A stretch of DNA of 64,000 nt, taken from contig JABGQM010000003.1 of the NCBI GenBank assembly GCA_018648805.1, forward strand, positions 1 through 64,000. The letters run 5' to 3'. Each line of letters starts with the position of its first letter. Position 1 is the stretch's first letter. Positions 19,466 to 28,447 of this stretch are shown piece by piece. A program made the translations under genes and the position numbers. The notes under the pieces were generated by a model, which saw only the letters and a list, made by a program, of their open reading frames with translations, searched no databases and was not told the origin of the DNA. This DNA is from Verrucomicrobiota bacterium (GTDB taxonomy: Bacteria > Verrucomicrobiota > Kiritimatiellia > UBA8416 > JABMPJ01).

Positions 19466-22432
19466 ATGCGAAAGCAGAAAGAACCGTCCAGGCTAATACC
19501 CGCAGGCGCGCTGTTGCTCTTTGTGGTGACCGTGGGGATGTTCTTGCTCGTCATGCAGGCCCGGCGGCCAGCCGCCCCTGCCGTGACTCCCGCCCCGGGG
19601 CGCGACGCTCCGGCGGCGCCCGGGATCTATCGTCCCGGACGTGAACCGGTCCTGGGCCTCGACGTGCGCGCACAGCCCGGTGTGACCCCCACCACGCTTC
19701 TGCATTACCGGCAACGCGGTGTGACCAACGTCCTCATCGCCGGTTCATGGGATGGGTGGCAGCGCAAGTATCCGCTCACGCGACGGGGTGATCTCTGGGT
19801 CGCCGATGTCACGGTCCTCGGCCTGACTCTGGGCCGCTATGAATACAAGTTCATTCCCGACGGACAGTGGGAGCCGGGGGAGAATCGCCTGCTGTTTGTT
19901 AACAAGGAGGGACGCTTGCAACGACCACGTGATGTTATCTTCGCGGCGCGCATGGAGCGCAGCGATCGGATTGATATCTACTTCAGTAGGCCCCTGCGCG
20001 ATAGCGCCACGGTCCGTGCCCAACTCGTACCCGAGTGCCCCATCCGTGAGATCACCTGGGGGCAGGGCAAGGATGGGCGTGAACTGCTTGGCTATGCCGT
20101 GGCGGGCGACCATGTCACGTTCTGTCTGTCAGAGGAGACTTATGGTGTCCGACTCGAAGCGGGCGATCGGGTCAACGTGGCCGGGAGTTTCAACGGCTGG
20201 ACCTCGACGGCCGAAGGCTGGGCGCTGACACGTGTCAAGGGCACGCGGCTGTGGGAAGGCACGTTCTCCGTGGCAGGAGTGGGGACGCCCCCCGCTAACG
20301 ACCTGCCGACCTTCAAGTTTGTGATCAATGGCGCGCGCTGGCTTGATCCACCTCTCCTGGCCCCCAACGCCGAGTCGGATGGGGAGGGGCATGTCAACAT
20401 GGTGATCGACCCTTCGCTCTCTTCCTGTCCTGTGCTGCATATCCACACGCATGGCCCGCTCGACCTGAGCGCGGGGTACACCGTCGTGGTCGAGAGTGAT
20501 GACGAACGTCCCGCCTACGCCGTGGTCACACCGGGCGCCGCCCTGGATCGCGTCAGTTCCACACGTCCACTCGGGGCTCTGCTGGATCGCACCGGCAAGC
20601 GCACCGGGTTCCGCCTCTTTGCGCCGCGCGCGCAGGAGGTGGCGCTCTGCCTCTACGATGGACCCGAATACGAGGCCCCGGGTCGGGCCGGCGGGTTCCT
20701 CGAACCGGCCGAACGACACGCCATGACCCTCAACGGTGGAGACGGCGTGTGGGAGGTGTGGCTGGACGGGCTGCGTGTGGGCGCCTATTACAGTTATCGC
20801 GTCGACGGTGCCCAAGGCAGCGGCGACGGGTTCAATGCGGCCGTGCCGATCGGCGACCCCTATGCCCGCGCCGTGGCGCACGAAGGGGCCAATAGCATGG
20901 TCATGGATCCGACGGCCGGCCAGGCGTGGTTCAAGGGATGGACCGATAGTGCGTGGCGCACCCCCGCCTGGAGTGAGGCGGTGATTTATGAGACGCACGT
21001 GCGCGACCTGACAAGCCACCGCTCTTCCGGTGTGGCGGCTGGGCTGCGCGGCAGCTATGCCGGCTTGCTGGCATCCGAGGGTACCGGGTGCGGGCTCGAT
21101 CACCTCAAGGCACTCGGCATCAACATGATTGAGCTCATGCCGGTGCATGAGTTTCAGAACGGCACCACCCATCACGGCTGGGGCTACTCGCCCGTCTTCT
21201 TCTTTGCCCCGGAATCGTCGTATGCGCAGGATCCGCTCAAGGGCTCGCAATACTACGAGTTCAAGCACCTGGTCAACCAGCTGCACAACCGCGGCTTCGG
21301 GGTGATCCTGGATGTGGTCTACAACCATGTCGGTGCGCCCAACGTTTTCAGCCTGATTGATAACAAGTACTACTTCCGCATGGATCACAGGTTCCAGTAC
21401 AGCAACTTCAGCGGCTGCGGCAACGACGTGCGCAGTGAAGGACCCATGGTGCGGCGCCTCCTGATCGACAACGTGCTCTACTGGATGAAGGAGCATCACG
21501 TCGACGGATTCCGCTTCGACCTCGCCGAGTTGATCGACATGGACACGCTCATCGCCATTCGTGACGAGGCGCGCAAGGTGAATCCCCATGTGCTGCTCAT
21601 CTCCGAACCGTGGAGTTTCCGCGGCGACCACAAGATGGCCTTGAAAGGCAGGGGCTGGGCCGCCTGGAACAACCAGTTTCGGGATGCCGTGAGGCACTAT
21701 GTCCGCGGCGACGGCGATCGTGAAGAGGTCAAGGCGGCCGTTCGTGGTTCGGTCGATTCTTTCGCCGCCACGCCATTGCAGTCGGTCAACTACGTGGAAA
21801 GCCACGACGACATGTGTCTGGCTGACGAACTGACGACGGATCCAAAGAAAGACGGGCGCAACCTGTCGGAGCTCGATGCGCGCCGCAACCGTTTGGCCGC
21901 GACGGTTCTTTTTACCTCGCTCGGTATCCCCATGATCAGCGAGGGACAGGAATTCATTCGCAGCAAGCGCGGCCTGCACAACACCTATGACAAGGGTGAC
22001 GCCATCAACCAGCTGCGTTGGGACGACCGCAAGCGGCCTGCCGCCGCCCAGACGCTGCGTTACTACCGTGACCTGGTGGCGCTACGGCGCAGTCGGACGG
22101 GCCGCGCCCTGCGCTGGGCCACGGCTGTGCCGGATGACTACATCGACTGGATTGAGCCGGCCAACAGGCAGGCCCTCGGGTACTCGATCAATGTAAACGG
22201 TCGCTATCCCGGCGGGCGGCTCGTCGTTCTGGTGAACGCGGCGAAAAGGGCGGTGAGCTTTGCGGTGCGTTTTCCCAAGACCGACTGGAAGCAGGTCGGG
22301 GATGGCGCGACCATAGAGATGAACGGAATCATGAGCACGACGGGAGGCCCGCGTGTGTTCTCCCCGGGCTCCTACCGGGTTAAGGTGCCCGCCCAGACGG
22401 CGTTTCTGTTTGTGGGGGGGGTGACACCATGA
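19466..22432 (+). CDS. Membrane-anchored pullulanase/glycogen-debranching-type GH13 enzyme with CBM48-like modules
   Basis: Predicted debranching enzyme acting on alpha-1,6 branches in the periplasm. The 988-residue protein has an N-terminal hydrophobic segment (about 14-30) followed by a Pro/Ala-rich linker, so it is anchored rather than cleaved at an obvious site. Two AMPK/CBM48-like glycogen-binding modules are visible (AGSWDGW near 93; AGSFNGW near 240), then an isoamylase-type N domain. The GH13 barrel has VILDVVYNHVG, GFRFDLAEL (D685), ISEPW (E714) and VESHDD (D781). The HHGWGYSP segment stands where pullulanases carry YNWGYDP. The ATG at 19466 lies 31 bases after the preceding stop. 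The stop overlaps the next gene by ATGA, indicating translational coupling. Confidence 0.9.
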   Translation: MRKQKEPSRLIPAGALLLFVVTVGMFLLVMQARRPAAPAVTPAPGRDAPAAPGIYRPGREPVLGLDVRAQPGVTPTTLLHYRQRGVTNVLIAGSWDGWQRKYPLTRRGDLWVADVTVLGLTLGRYEYKFIPDGQWEPGENRLLFVNKEGRLQRPRDVIFAARMERSDRIDIYFSRPLRDSATVRAQLVPECPIREITWGQGKDGRELLGYAVAGDHVTFCLSEETYGVRLEAGDRVNVAGSFNGWTSTAEGWALTRVKGTRLWEGTFSVAGVGTPPANDLPTFKFVINGARWLDPPLLAPNAESDGEGHVNMVIDPSLSSCPVLHIHTHGPLDLSAGYTVVVESDDERPAYAVVTPGAALDRVSSTRPLGALLDRTGKRTGFRLFAPRAQEVALCLYDGPEYEAPGRAGGFLEPAERHAMTLNGGDGVWEVWLDGLRVGAYYSYRVDGAQGSGDGFNAAVPIGDPYARAVAHEGANSMVMDPTAGQAWFKGWTDSAWRTPAWSEAVIYETHVRDLTSHRSSGVAAGLRGSYAGLLASEGTGCGLDHLKALGINMIELMPVHEFQNGTTHHGWGYSPVFFFAPESSYAQDPLKGSQYYEFKHLVNQLHNRGFGVILDVVYNHVGAPNVFSLIDNKYYFRMDHRFQYSNFSGCGNDVRSEGPMVRRLLIDNVLYWMKEHHVDGFRFDLAELIDMDTLIAIRDEARKVNPHVLLISEPWSFRGDHKMALKGRGWAAWNNQFRDAVRHYVRGDGDREEVKAAVRGSVDSFAATPLQSVNYVESHDDMCLADELTTDPKKDGRNLSELDARRNRLAATVLFTSLGIPMISEGQEFIRSKRGLHNTYDKGDAINQLRWDDRKRPAAAQTLRYYRDLVALRRSRTGRALRWATAVPDDYIDWIEPANRQALGYSINVNGRYPGGRLVVLVNAAKRAVSFAVRFPKTDWKQVGDGATIEMNGIMSTTGGPRVFSPGSYRVKVPAQTAFLFVGGVTP

Positions 22433-23934
22433 AGGACTGGATTGCCGATGCCGTGATTTATCAGGTCAACCTGCGGGCGTTCGCCGCGCGCGAGCCGCGC
22501 AACCCGCTGGAGGCACGGGCGGAGATGCAGGCGGGGCAGGGGGCGGTCTCGCCGTTGACATTTCTTGCGCAGCATCTCTCGCATATCAAAGACCTCGGGG
22601 CCAACGTGGTCTACCTGATGCCGCCGTTCCCCATGGGGATTGAGGGCCGCAAGGGCGTCGGGTCGAATTACTCTATTCGCGATTTCCAGGCCATTGATCC
22701 TGAATACGGGGTTCTGGAGGAGTTCGTGGTTCTGGTTGAACGGGTCCACAAAGCTGGCCTGCACATCATTCTGGACCTGACGCCCAACCACACCAGTCGC
22801 GACAACGTCTGGGCCGCCACGCCGGGCATTCACTGTCGCGACGCGGACGGGAGCCTCACCTACGACTTCGATTGGTCCGATACGGCCAAGCTGGATTACA
22901 CCAATCCCAAGACGCGGGAGGCTATGCATGCGGTCCTCTCTTTCTGGCTGGATGTGTGCGGGGGCGATGGTGTGGATGGATTCCGCTTCGACATGGCGCA
23001 CATGATCAACGATCTCTCGTTCTGGGATGAAGTACTGCCCGACTTGCGGAGCCGTCACGCGGAACGTGACCTGCTCTTCCTGGCCGAGTGCTACGGGGTC
23101 GAGCGCAACCGCGACCTCTTCGCACGCGGCATGAACGCGGCCTACGATGATGATTTCTATAAGGTGTGCCAGTATGGCTATGCGCGAGATGATGACGGGG
23201 CGAGTCGGATCTGCTTGAGCAAGGAGGCCTTTGGCAACGCCGATTTCAGTGCCAAGGCCGAAGCCTTCTCCGCACACGGCATCGCGGGGGCCTTTGAGCG
23301 GACCTTGATGGATTACGGGGAAGGCACGGCGTGCGGCGACGGGCCGTGGGTGGCGCGCTATAGTGATAACCATGACGAAGGGCGCGGTCGCTACCGCTTT
23401 GGTGATGGGGCCGTGCAGGCCGTCTCCCGCTTGATCTTTCTCGCGGGGCATAGCCTGCCGTTTCTGCTGTGTGGCCAGGAGTTTGGCGCCATCAACCGTC
23501 CGACCATTCATGACCGCCTCAAGCCGTGCGACAAAGGCTACCGCGTGTGTGGCACCGACTGCGAGCAGTGTGACGCCGTGGCGGGGGTTGAGTTTGAGGG
23601 CAATCTCTTTGCGCGCACGGCCGGCGAACGCGCGCGGTGGTTCAACCTCTACCGCGAGTTGATCGCGCTGCGCGCGGCCCACGCCGCGTTGCGGCGTGGT
23701 ACGACCGTCCTGCTGGATGTCGGCGAGGCGTGTCCGCAGCACCAGCGCACCGTCGTGGCCTTTGAACGCGAGCTGAATGGCATCACGCTCTGTTGTGCGG
23801 TCAACATGGGCCCCCAGGCCCGCACGCTCAAGAACGTGTCAGCGCTGAAGGGCGAGACGCTCTACGGCCGGCTCGACGGCGGCACCCTCAATCCCTTTGA
23901 GGCAGTGGTTACGCAGCTGACTTCTGGTTCCTGA
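22429..23934 (+). CDS. Cytoplasmic GH13 alpha-amylase-family enzyme
   Basis: 501-residue GH13 enzyme without signal peptide, so it probably acts on imported maltodextrins. The barrel begins at once (DAVIYQVNLRAF). Conserved regions are DLTPNHTS, GFRFDMAHM (nucleophile D188), LAECYG (E220) and SDNHDEG (D316). An unusual cysteine cluster, CX6CX3CX2C (C367, C374, C378, C381), lies after the barrel's GQEFGA segment, where related enzymes usually carry a substrate-binding loop. Exact specificity (amylase, maltogenic, glucosyltransferase) cannot be read from the sequence. The start overlaps the stop of the debranching enzyme gene (ATGA). Confidence 0.88.
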   Translation: MKDWIADAVIYQVNLRAFAAREPRNPLEARAEMQAGQGAVSPLTFLAQHLSHIKDLGANVVYLMPPFPMGIEGRKGVGSNYSIRDFQAIDPEYGVLEEFVVLVERVHKAGLHIILDLTPNHTSRDNVWAATPGIHCRDADGSLTYDFDWSDTAKLDYTNPKTREAMHAVLSFWLDVCGGDGVDGFRFDMAHMINDLSFWDEVLPDLRSRHAERDLLFLAECYGVERNRDLFARGMNAAYDDDFYKVCQYGYARDDDGASRICLSKEAFGNADFSAKAEAFSAHGIAGAFERTLMDYGEGTACGDGPWVARYSDNHDEGRGRYRFGDGAVQAVSRLIFLAGHSLPFLLCGQEFGAINRPTIHDRLKPCDKGYRVCGTDCEQCDAVAGVEFEGNLFARTAGERARWFNLYRELIALRAAHAALRRGTTVLLDVGEACPQHQRTVVAFERELNGITLCCAVNMGPQARTLKNVSALKGETLYGRLDGGTLNPFEAVVTQLTSGS

Positions 23935-23953
23935 CTCCTGCCCCCCCAAACAG

Positions 23954-24235
23954 ACCCCATCCGAAAAGGGTCGAGGATACCGAAATGCTCACAACAGGGA
24001 GAATATCCAATATCCAACAAGGCATGTCCAATATCCAAGGTGACCATTCGAGCGATACACACGGGAATTGCAGGAGGTCCTGTGAAGAATGACAAAGGAT
24101 CCCCCCTTGGAAATTGGAGTTGCCGCTTCGCTGCTGCCAGAATACTGGCAGCCCGTCTCCCTTCGGTCGGCTGAGTGTTGGCTGTTGGATATTGAAATCT
24201 CCAGGAGCGCAGATACCTTTTCGGATGCCCCTAAA
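23954..24235. repeat. Inverted copies of an ATATCCAA-type intergenic repeat
   Basis: Between two convergent genes there are two divergent copies of one element. The left copy reads CATCCGAAAAGG then, about 35 bases on, GAATATCCAATATCCAACAA and CATGTCCAATATCCAAGG. The right copy has the same parts in reverse orientation (CCTTTTCGGATG at about 24217-24228; TGTTGGATATTGAAAT near 24181). The right end reaches the 3' end of the phosphate transporter gene. No gene is visible in this stretch. Confidence 0.6.
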
Positions 24236-25970
24236 TATAGTCTTCCATGTGCAGGCGCTGCAGGAAGTCTTTCGAGTCGACCCGGGAGGGGAGATCAACG
24301 TCCTCAGCCGGCGCGGCGGCACGGTCCAACTTGCGGGCCTTGATCCGAAAATCCGGTTTCTGCTGTGAAAGCGCGATGGCGCGGGCGTGCTTCACGATGC
24401 GGTCGAAGCTGGCGAGGTAGTCGCGGTAGAAGAGCGCAGCGATGGGGGCGATGCGGTGCGCGCTGACTTCGTCGCTGAGCAGCTCTTTGGCCGCCTGGCT
24501 GTCGCGGGCATAGCTGTCGCGCGCTTCAATCAGCGTTTGGGCAGCCGCCTGGAAGTCCTTCTCCTTGGTTCGCAGCGACTCCTGCACCAGAAGCAGGATC
24601 GTGGCTGTTTTGCGATAGAGCGCGAAGAGGCTGGCCAGCGTCTCCTCATCCAGCAGGGCCGCCCGTTCGCGCTTACGTCGTACCGAGATGTCGGATATCT
24701 TGTCGAGATGATCACCAATGCGTTCGATATCGCTCATGCAGCGTGACACTTCCTGCATCAGCATGAGCTGGCGGCGGGAGAGCTGGCGGTGGGTCAACTG
24801 GTGCAGGTAGGCCTTCACATGCACCTTGATCTCGTTGACCACCTTCTCGTTCAGTTTGATCTGGCGCAGCGTGGCCGGCGGGGAATTGAGCAGGATGACC
24901 TGTGCCAGGAGACTGTACGTCCGGCGGCAGACATCTATCGCGCGCCGCAGCTCATCGATCGCGGCCATGATGGCCCGCTCAGGGGTCTTGAGCAGTATCG
25001 GGTCGAGATGGCTTGGCTCCGGGGGTTGGCCGCGCGAGGGCACCAGGAAGCGCACCACGATGGCATGCAGCTTCCAGAACGGCAGCACCACCAGGGCGCC
25101 CAGTGTCATGACGAGCGTGTTCATGTTGGCCGTCTGGTGAATCAGGTCACTTGAACTGACGTGGGACAGCTGCAGAATCCAAGGCCGGAGCCCCAGGGCC
25201 AGCGCGACCGTAATGAGCTTGAAGAGGAGGTGCGATACCGCCGTGCGTCGCGCCTCGATATGGGTGCCGATGCTGCTCAGCAGAGCCGTGGCACAGGTGC
25301 CGATGTTGGCGCCCATCACGATCGGGAAGACCTGGTGCAGTTCCGTAAAGACCCCCGCGCTGGTAAGGGCAAAACACATGCCGATCGTGGCGCCGCTGCT
25401 CTGCCACACCGCCGTCAGGGCCGTGGCGACGCCGAGTCCAATCAAGGTGCCCTGCCAGGTGCGTCCATCCACGACGGCCAGAAGGGGCTGCAGGGCATCG
25501 CGATGGGGGCGGATCGCCTCGCTCATAACGTTCATGCCGAGAAAGAGCAGCCCGAATCCGAGCAGGGCACGGCCAATCTGGCGGTTGCGCGGCTGGCGGC
25601 TGACCGCCGAGATGATGAACCCGAGCGCAATGGCGAAATAACAGTAGTCGCCCAGCTTGAGCGAGACCGCCTGCATCGAGATCGTGGTGCCGATGCAGGA
25701 TCCGATCGTAGCGGGCACCGTTTCGGCGAGGGAGAGCAGGCCGGCGTTGACAAAGCCCACCAGCATCACCGTCGCCGCGCTGCTGTGGACCAACGTGCCC
25801 AAAACCGTGCCCAACAGAATGCCGAGCAGGGGCGAGCGGCCGGCACGGGCCAGGACCGTACGCAGGCCGCTGCCGCTGGCCTCGCGCAGGCCATCGGTCA
25901 TCAACCCCATCCCAAAGATAAACAAGGCCAGCCCACCCAGTAGGGCGGCGATCAGAAATGCGTACTCCAT
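24231..25970 (-). CDS. Na/Pi cotransporter family protein with C-terminal PhoU-like domain
   Basis: Inner-membrane sodium-dependent phosphate transporter of the PNaS/NptA family. Residues about 1-310 form the transporter, with the duplicated SSAAT/SSGAT signature (VHSSAATVMLVGF near 62; WQSSGATIG near 190) and many hydrophobic helices. The C-terminal part (about 340-560) is a helical PhoU-like domain, consistent with 579 residues for the long form of this family. AGGAAAGG lies about six bases before the ATG. The gene is monocistronic and convergent with the GH13 gene; its role may be phosphate uptake or efflux. Confidence 0.9.
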   Translation of the reverse strand: MEYAFLIAALLGGLALFIFGMGLMTDGLREASGSGLRTVLARAGRSPLLGILLGTVLGTLVHSSAATVMLVGFVNAGLLSLAETVPATIGSCIGTTISMQAVSLKLGDYCYFAIALGFIISAVSRQPRNRQIGRALLGFGLLFLGMNVMSEAIRPHRDALQPLLAVVDGRTWQGTLIGLGVATALTAVWQSSGATIGMCFALTSAGVFTELHQVFPIVMGANIGTCATALLSSIGTHIEARRTAVSHLLFKLITVALALGLRPWILQLSHVSSSDLIHQTANMNTLVMTLGALVVLPFWKLHAIVVRFLVPSRGQPPEPSHLDPILLKTPERAIMAAIDELRRAIDVCRRTYSLLAQVILLNSPPATLRQIKLNEKVVNEIKVHVKAYLHQLTHRQLSRRQLMLMQEVSRCMSDIERIGDHLDKISDISVRRKRERAALLDEETLASLFALYRKTATILLLVQESLRTKEKDFQAAAQTLIEARDSYARDSQAAKELLSDEVSAHRIAPIAALFYRDYLASFDRIVKHARAIALSQQKPDFRIKARKLDRAAAPAEDVDLPSRVDSKDFLQRLHMEDYI

Positions 25971-26067
25971 CGGTTACCTTTCCTGTATCCATGATGGCAT
26001 GGGATCCTGGAGAGGAAAAGCGCCAAGTCTGTATTGATATAGGCCTATCGCCACTTGTCTTCCGGGG

Positions 26068-26907
26068 CTAACGCACGATGAAGAGGGTGGGGGGGATGCT
26101 GTGCCAAATCTCCATCTTGTTGAAGAAGAAGTTCCCGCCGGTATCCGTGTCGCGATTGAAAAGTGAAATGCTGTCGAGGGTTCCTGACCCCGAGAGTGTT
26201 CCCACGATGTTGGTCAGAGGAGGCCCTCCACTGTTCGTAGCATCATAAATAGCGAAGCTATATGTATCCGCAGCAGTGAGCGTAAACTCCAGATTCAGCC
26301 CTGAATCGCGACTGGAAATGCCCGTGTCGCGCTTTCCGCTGGCGTCAAAAATGCTGTAGTTCAGGTCAACGAGCGGTGCCGCACTGTAGATGCCGAACTG
26401 GAATCGGGCATTCGTATCGAAGTTCGCGGGGCTGTTTGTGCTATTGCCGTTGCGGATAGCAAACCCACTGGAAGTGTCTACCGTCTGAAGAATGGCGTTC
26501 TCGAACGATATCTTGAGCATGTCACCCGCTCGCGCGAGTCGGGTTCCCCAGAACGATCCGTTCCAGCCGAACCCACGATAGGCCGCCACATACTGTTCGC
26601 CCTGTCCTGCCCCGTCATCGGCCCACGTGCCCCACGCGTGGTAGCCGGGAACACTCCAGATGTAGTTCAAATCCCCACGCGGGTTGGGCGAGTTGTCTTC
26701 GGTGCTGGCTAAATAGGTCCCTCCACCACTGGTTCGGAAGACCCACGGGTCGAAGCCGACCCCTTCGTTCAGACCACTGCCATCCCAGTTCGTGTAGTTC
26801 GAGGCATTGTCCCGGGCGACGAGAACGGGGCCGGCGTGCCCGGGCGCAGGCAGCATGATGCCCACAACGGCGGAGACGAGCGCGATCCCTTTGACAAAAC
26901 GTTTCAT
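26068..26907 (-). CDS. Secreted protein of unknown function
   Basis: 279-residue protein that I do not recognise. It begins MKRFVKGIAL and has a clear signal peptide ending near GHA. The rest is Gly/Ser/Asn/Thr-rich, predicted beta structure, with repeated aromatic residues. It looks like a lectin-like or autotransported surface beta-sandwich, but no catalytic motif stands out and the C terminus (PPTLFIVR) is not a PEP-CTERM signal. The start is set by GGGAGG eight bases upstream and by a very good promoter 18 bases before the ATG. The gene is divergent from the polysaccharide export operon. Confidence 0.75.
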   Translation of the reverse strand: MKRFVKGIALVSAVVGIMLPAPGHAGPVLVARDNASNYTNWDGSGLNEGVGFDPWVFRTSGGGTYLASTEDNSPNPRGDLNYIWSVPGYHAWGTWADDGAGQGEQYVAAYRGFGWNGSFWGTRLARAGDMLKISFENAILQTVDTSSGFAIRNGNSTNSPANFDTNARFQFGIYSAAPLVDLNYSIFDASGKRDTGISSRDSGLNLEFTLTAADTYSFAIYDATNSGGPPLTNIVGTLSGSGTLDSISLFNRDTDTGGNFFFNKMEIWHSIPPTLFIVR

Positions 26908-26931
26908 CCCATGCCTCCCATCTGAGCGGAC

Positions 26932-26960
26932 ATTATACACCAGCCTATATCTGGATTCAA
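26932..26960 (-). promoter_or_regulatory. Strong sigma-70-like promoter for the secreted protein gene
   Basis: On the - strand TTGAAT is followed after 17 bases by a perfect TATAAT. Initiation near 26925 would give a leader of about 18 bases carrying GGGAGG before the ATG at 26907. Confidence 0.75.
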
Positions 26961-27042
26961 AGGAACAAAGTCAATGCAGCGGCATCGCCCCTGCCCGCGG
27001 GTCATGCGCACATCCGCCAGCAGTTCCTGTGCCCTTTTTAGT

Positions 27043-27071
27043 TTGACGGGGAGAGGCGGAGAAACAATAAT
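27043..27071 (+). promoter_or_regulatory. Sigma-70-like promoter for the polysaccharide export operon
   Basis: TTGACG and AATAAT are separated by exactly 17 bases; each hexamer differs from consensus at one position. Initiation near 27078 leaves a 5' leader of about 73 bases before the beta-barrel gene. It is divergent from the promoter of the secreted protein gene. Confidence 0.65.
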
Positions 27072-27150
27072 GGACCACAATTAATCAGATCTATGGACCG
27101 GCGACCACGTCGAGGTGGTGTGTCCGGAAATTACAGTGGGAGATACCCGT

Positions 27151-28353
27151 ATGAAGGCCGCTAGATTCGTTCTGTGTTCAGCAATGGTTGTGGCGCTCTC
27201 CGCCGCGCAGGTGATGGCCGAAGAATCACAGGGAGACCGTTTTCGTTTCTCCGTGAATACACGGGCGGATTACACCGATAACCGTGATGCCTGGGAAGCC
27301 GACGAGGAGTCGAACTGGGACTTCTATATTCGCCCGCGGGCCGATGTGCTGTTCGAAACCGAGAGCACACTGTTGGACCTCTACTACGCGCCCTCGTTCC
27401 GCTACCGGACCGATCCCAGCAACGTGCAGAACGACAACGAGATTCATCACGACCTGGGGATTAATGTCAAACATAAGGTCTCGCGTCGCCTGGTCCTGCG
27501 TCTCATGGAGAAGTTTGACCTGACCGATGATGCGGCTGTTTCAGACGATGGCGCCACGGTGCGTGGCGACCGCAGCTACTACCTCAATACCTTCGGGGGC
27601 AGCATCGATATGCTGGCCGCCAAGCGTACCGAGGTGGATATCTATGCGCGTAATACCATCAAACGCTACGACGAAGACGTCGTCGCCAGCACCTCGGATG
27701 AGGATCGTACGGACGTCGGCGCGAAGCTGACGCAACATCTGAGCAACAATATGCGCGTCACCCTTGAAAGCGGCTACTCGATGTTCGGCTACGAATCCCC
27801 GGGTATGATTATGCGTGACTTTGATTCTCTCCTCCTGGCGGCCGGGGGCGAGAAGGTGTTGTCCAAGAACCTGACCGTGGGTGGCCAGGTCGGAGCGCAG
27901 ATGCAGTCGTACGACGATGATGGCATCGATGACTCGACCAACCCCTTCGCCAAGCTGTTCGTGCGCGGCAATACGTCGCCCTCCCTGCGCCTTTCCGGTA
28001 CGCTCACACACGCCGTACGTGATGCGGATGCCTACCCGTTTGCTTCACAGGAATACTCCGAGCTGCGCGGCGTGGTCGATTGGGACACCACCCCGCAAGT
28101 GACGCTGACCCTGTCGGGCATCTATCGCCTTAGCGACTACGAGGACGTCGTGCCGTCGGCGGCAGCCCTGGCTGACTTTCTGGGGCTGACCGAAGGTGAT
28201 GAAACCACGATCGATGTCTACGGACAGGCAGCATACAAGGTGACGGATTCGTGCACCCTCCTGCTGCGTCAGCGTTTCGAGGATGTCGACTCGGACATCT
28301 CGACCTCTTACAACAAAAACACGACCACGCTTGAACTGACCAAATTCTTCTAG
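27151..28353 (+). CDS. Outer-membrane beta-barrel protein of a polysaccharide export operon
   Basis: 400-residue protein with a signal peptide ending near VMA/EE. The mature part alternates polar and hydrophobic residues and ends in Phe (ELTKFF), as outer-membrane barrels do. Spacing of aromatic and acidic strands resembles BBP2/EpsL-type barrels found in exopolysaccharide loci. The ATG at 27151 follows GGGAGA by about seven bases. It is the first gene of an operon with Wzc- and Wza-like genes, so a role in polymer export or outer-membrane assembly of the secretion machine is likely; this is inferred from context. Confidence 0.75.
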   Translation: MKAARFVLCSAMVVALSAAQVMAEESQGDRFRFSVNTRADYTDNRDAWEADEESNWDFYIRPRADVLFETESTLLDLYYAPSFRYRTDPSNVQNDNEIHHDLGINVKHKVSRRLVLRLMEKFDLTDDAAVSDDGATVRGDRSYYLNTFGGSIDMLAAKRTEVDIYARNTIKRYDEDVVASTSDEDRTDVGAKLTQHLSNNMRVTLESGYSMFGYESPGMIMRDFDSLLLAAGGEKVLSKNLTVGGQVGAQMQSYDDDGIDDSTNPFAKLFVRGNTSPSLRLSGTLTHAVRDADAYPFASQEYSELRGVVDWDTTPQVTLTLSGIYRLSDYEDVVPSAAALADFLGLTEGDETTIDVYGQAAYKVTDSCTLLLRQRFEDVDSDISTSYNKNTTTLELTKFF

Positions 28354-28378
28354 GTCGACGTCAACGTGTTGCCGACAG

Positions 28379-28418
28379 ACCCTGCGGAGCGAGCGCTGTG
28401 TTCGACCGCGGGGTTTTC
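28379..28418 (+). terminator. Possible attenuating hairpin between barrel and Wzc genes
   Basis: ACCCTGCGG can pair with CCGCGGGGT (one G-U wobble) around an 18-base loop, followed by TTTTC. It ends 30 bases before the Wzc-like start and could lower expression of downstream genes relative to the barrel gene. Confidence 0.4.
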
Positions 28419-28447
28419 GGTGAACAGTGGTGATGGGGTAACACACT

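Noticed and set aside
20129-21979. 616-codon antisense frame in the debranching gene
   Set aside because: Lies wholly opposite a GH13 gene with verified catalytic motifs; His/Arg/Val-rich shadow composition.
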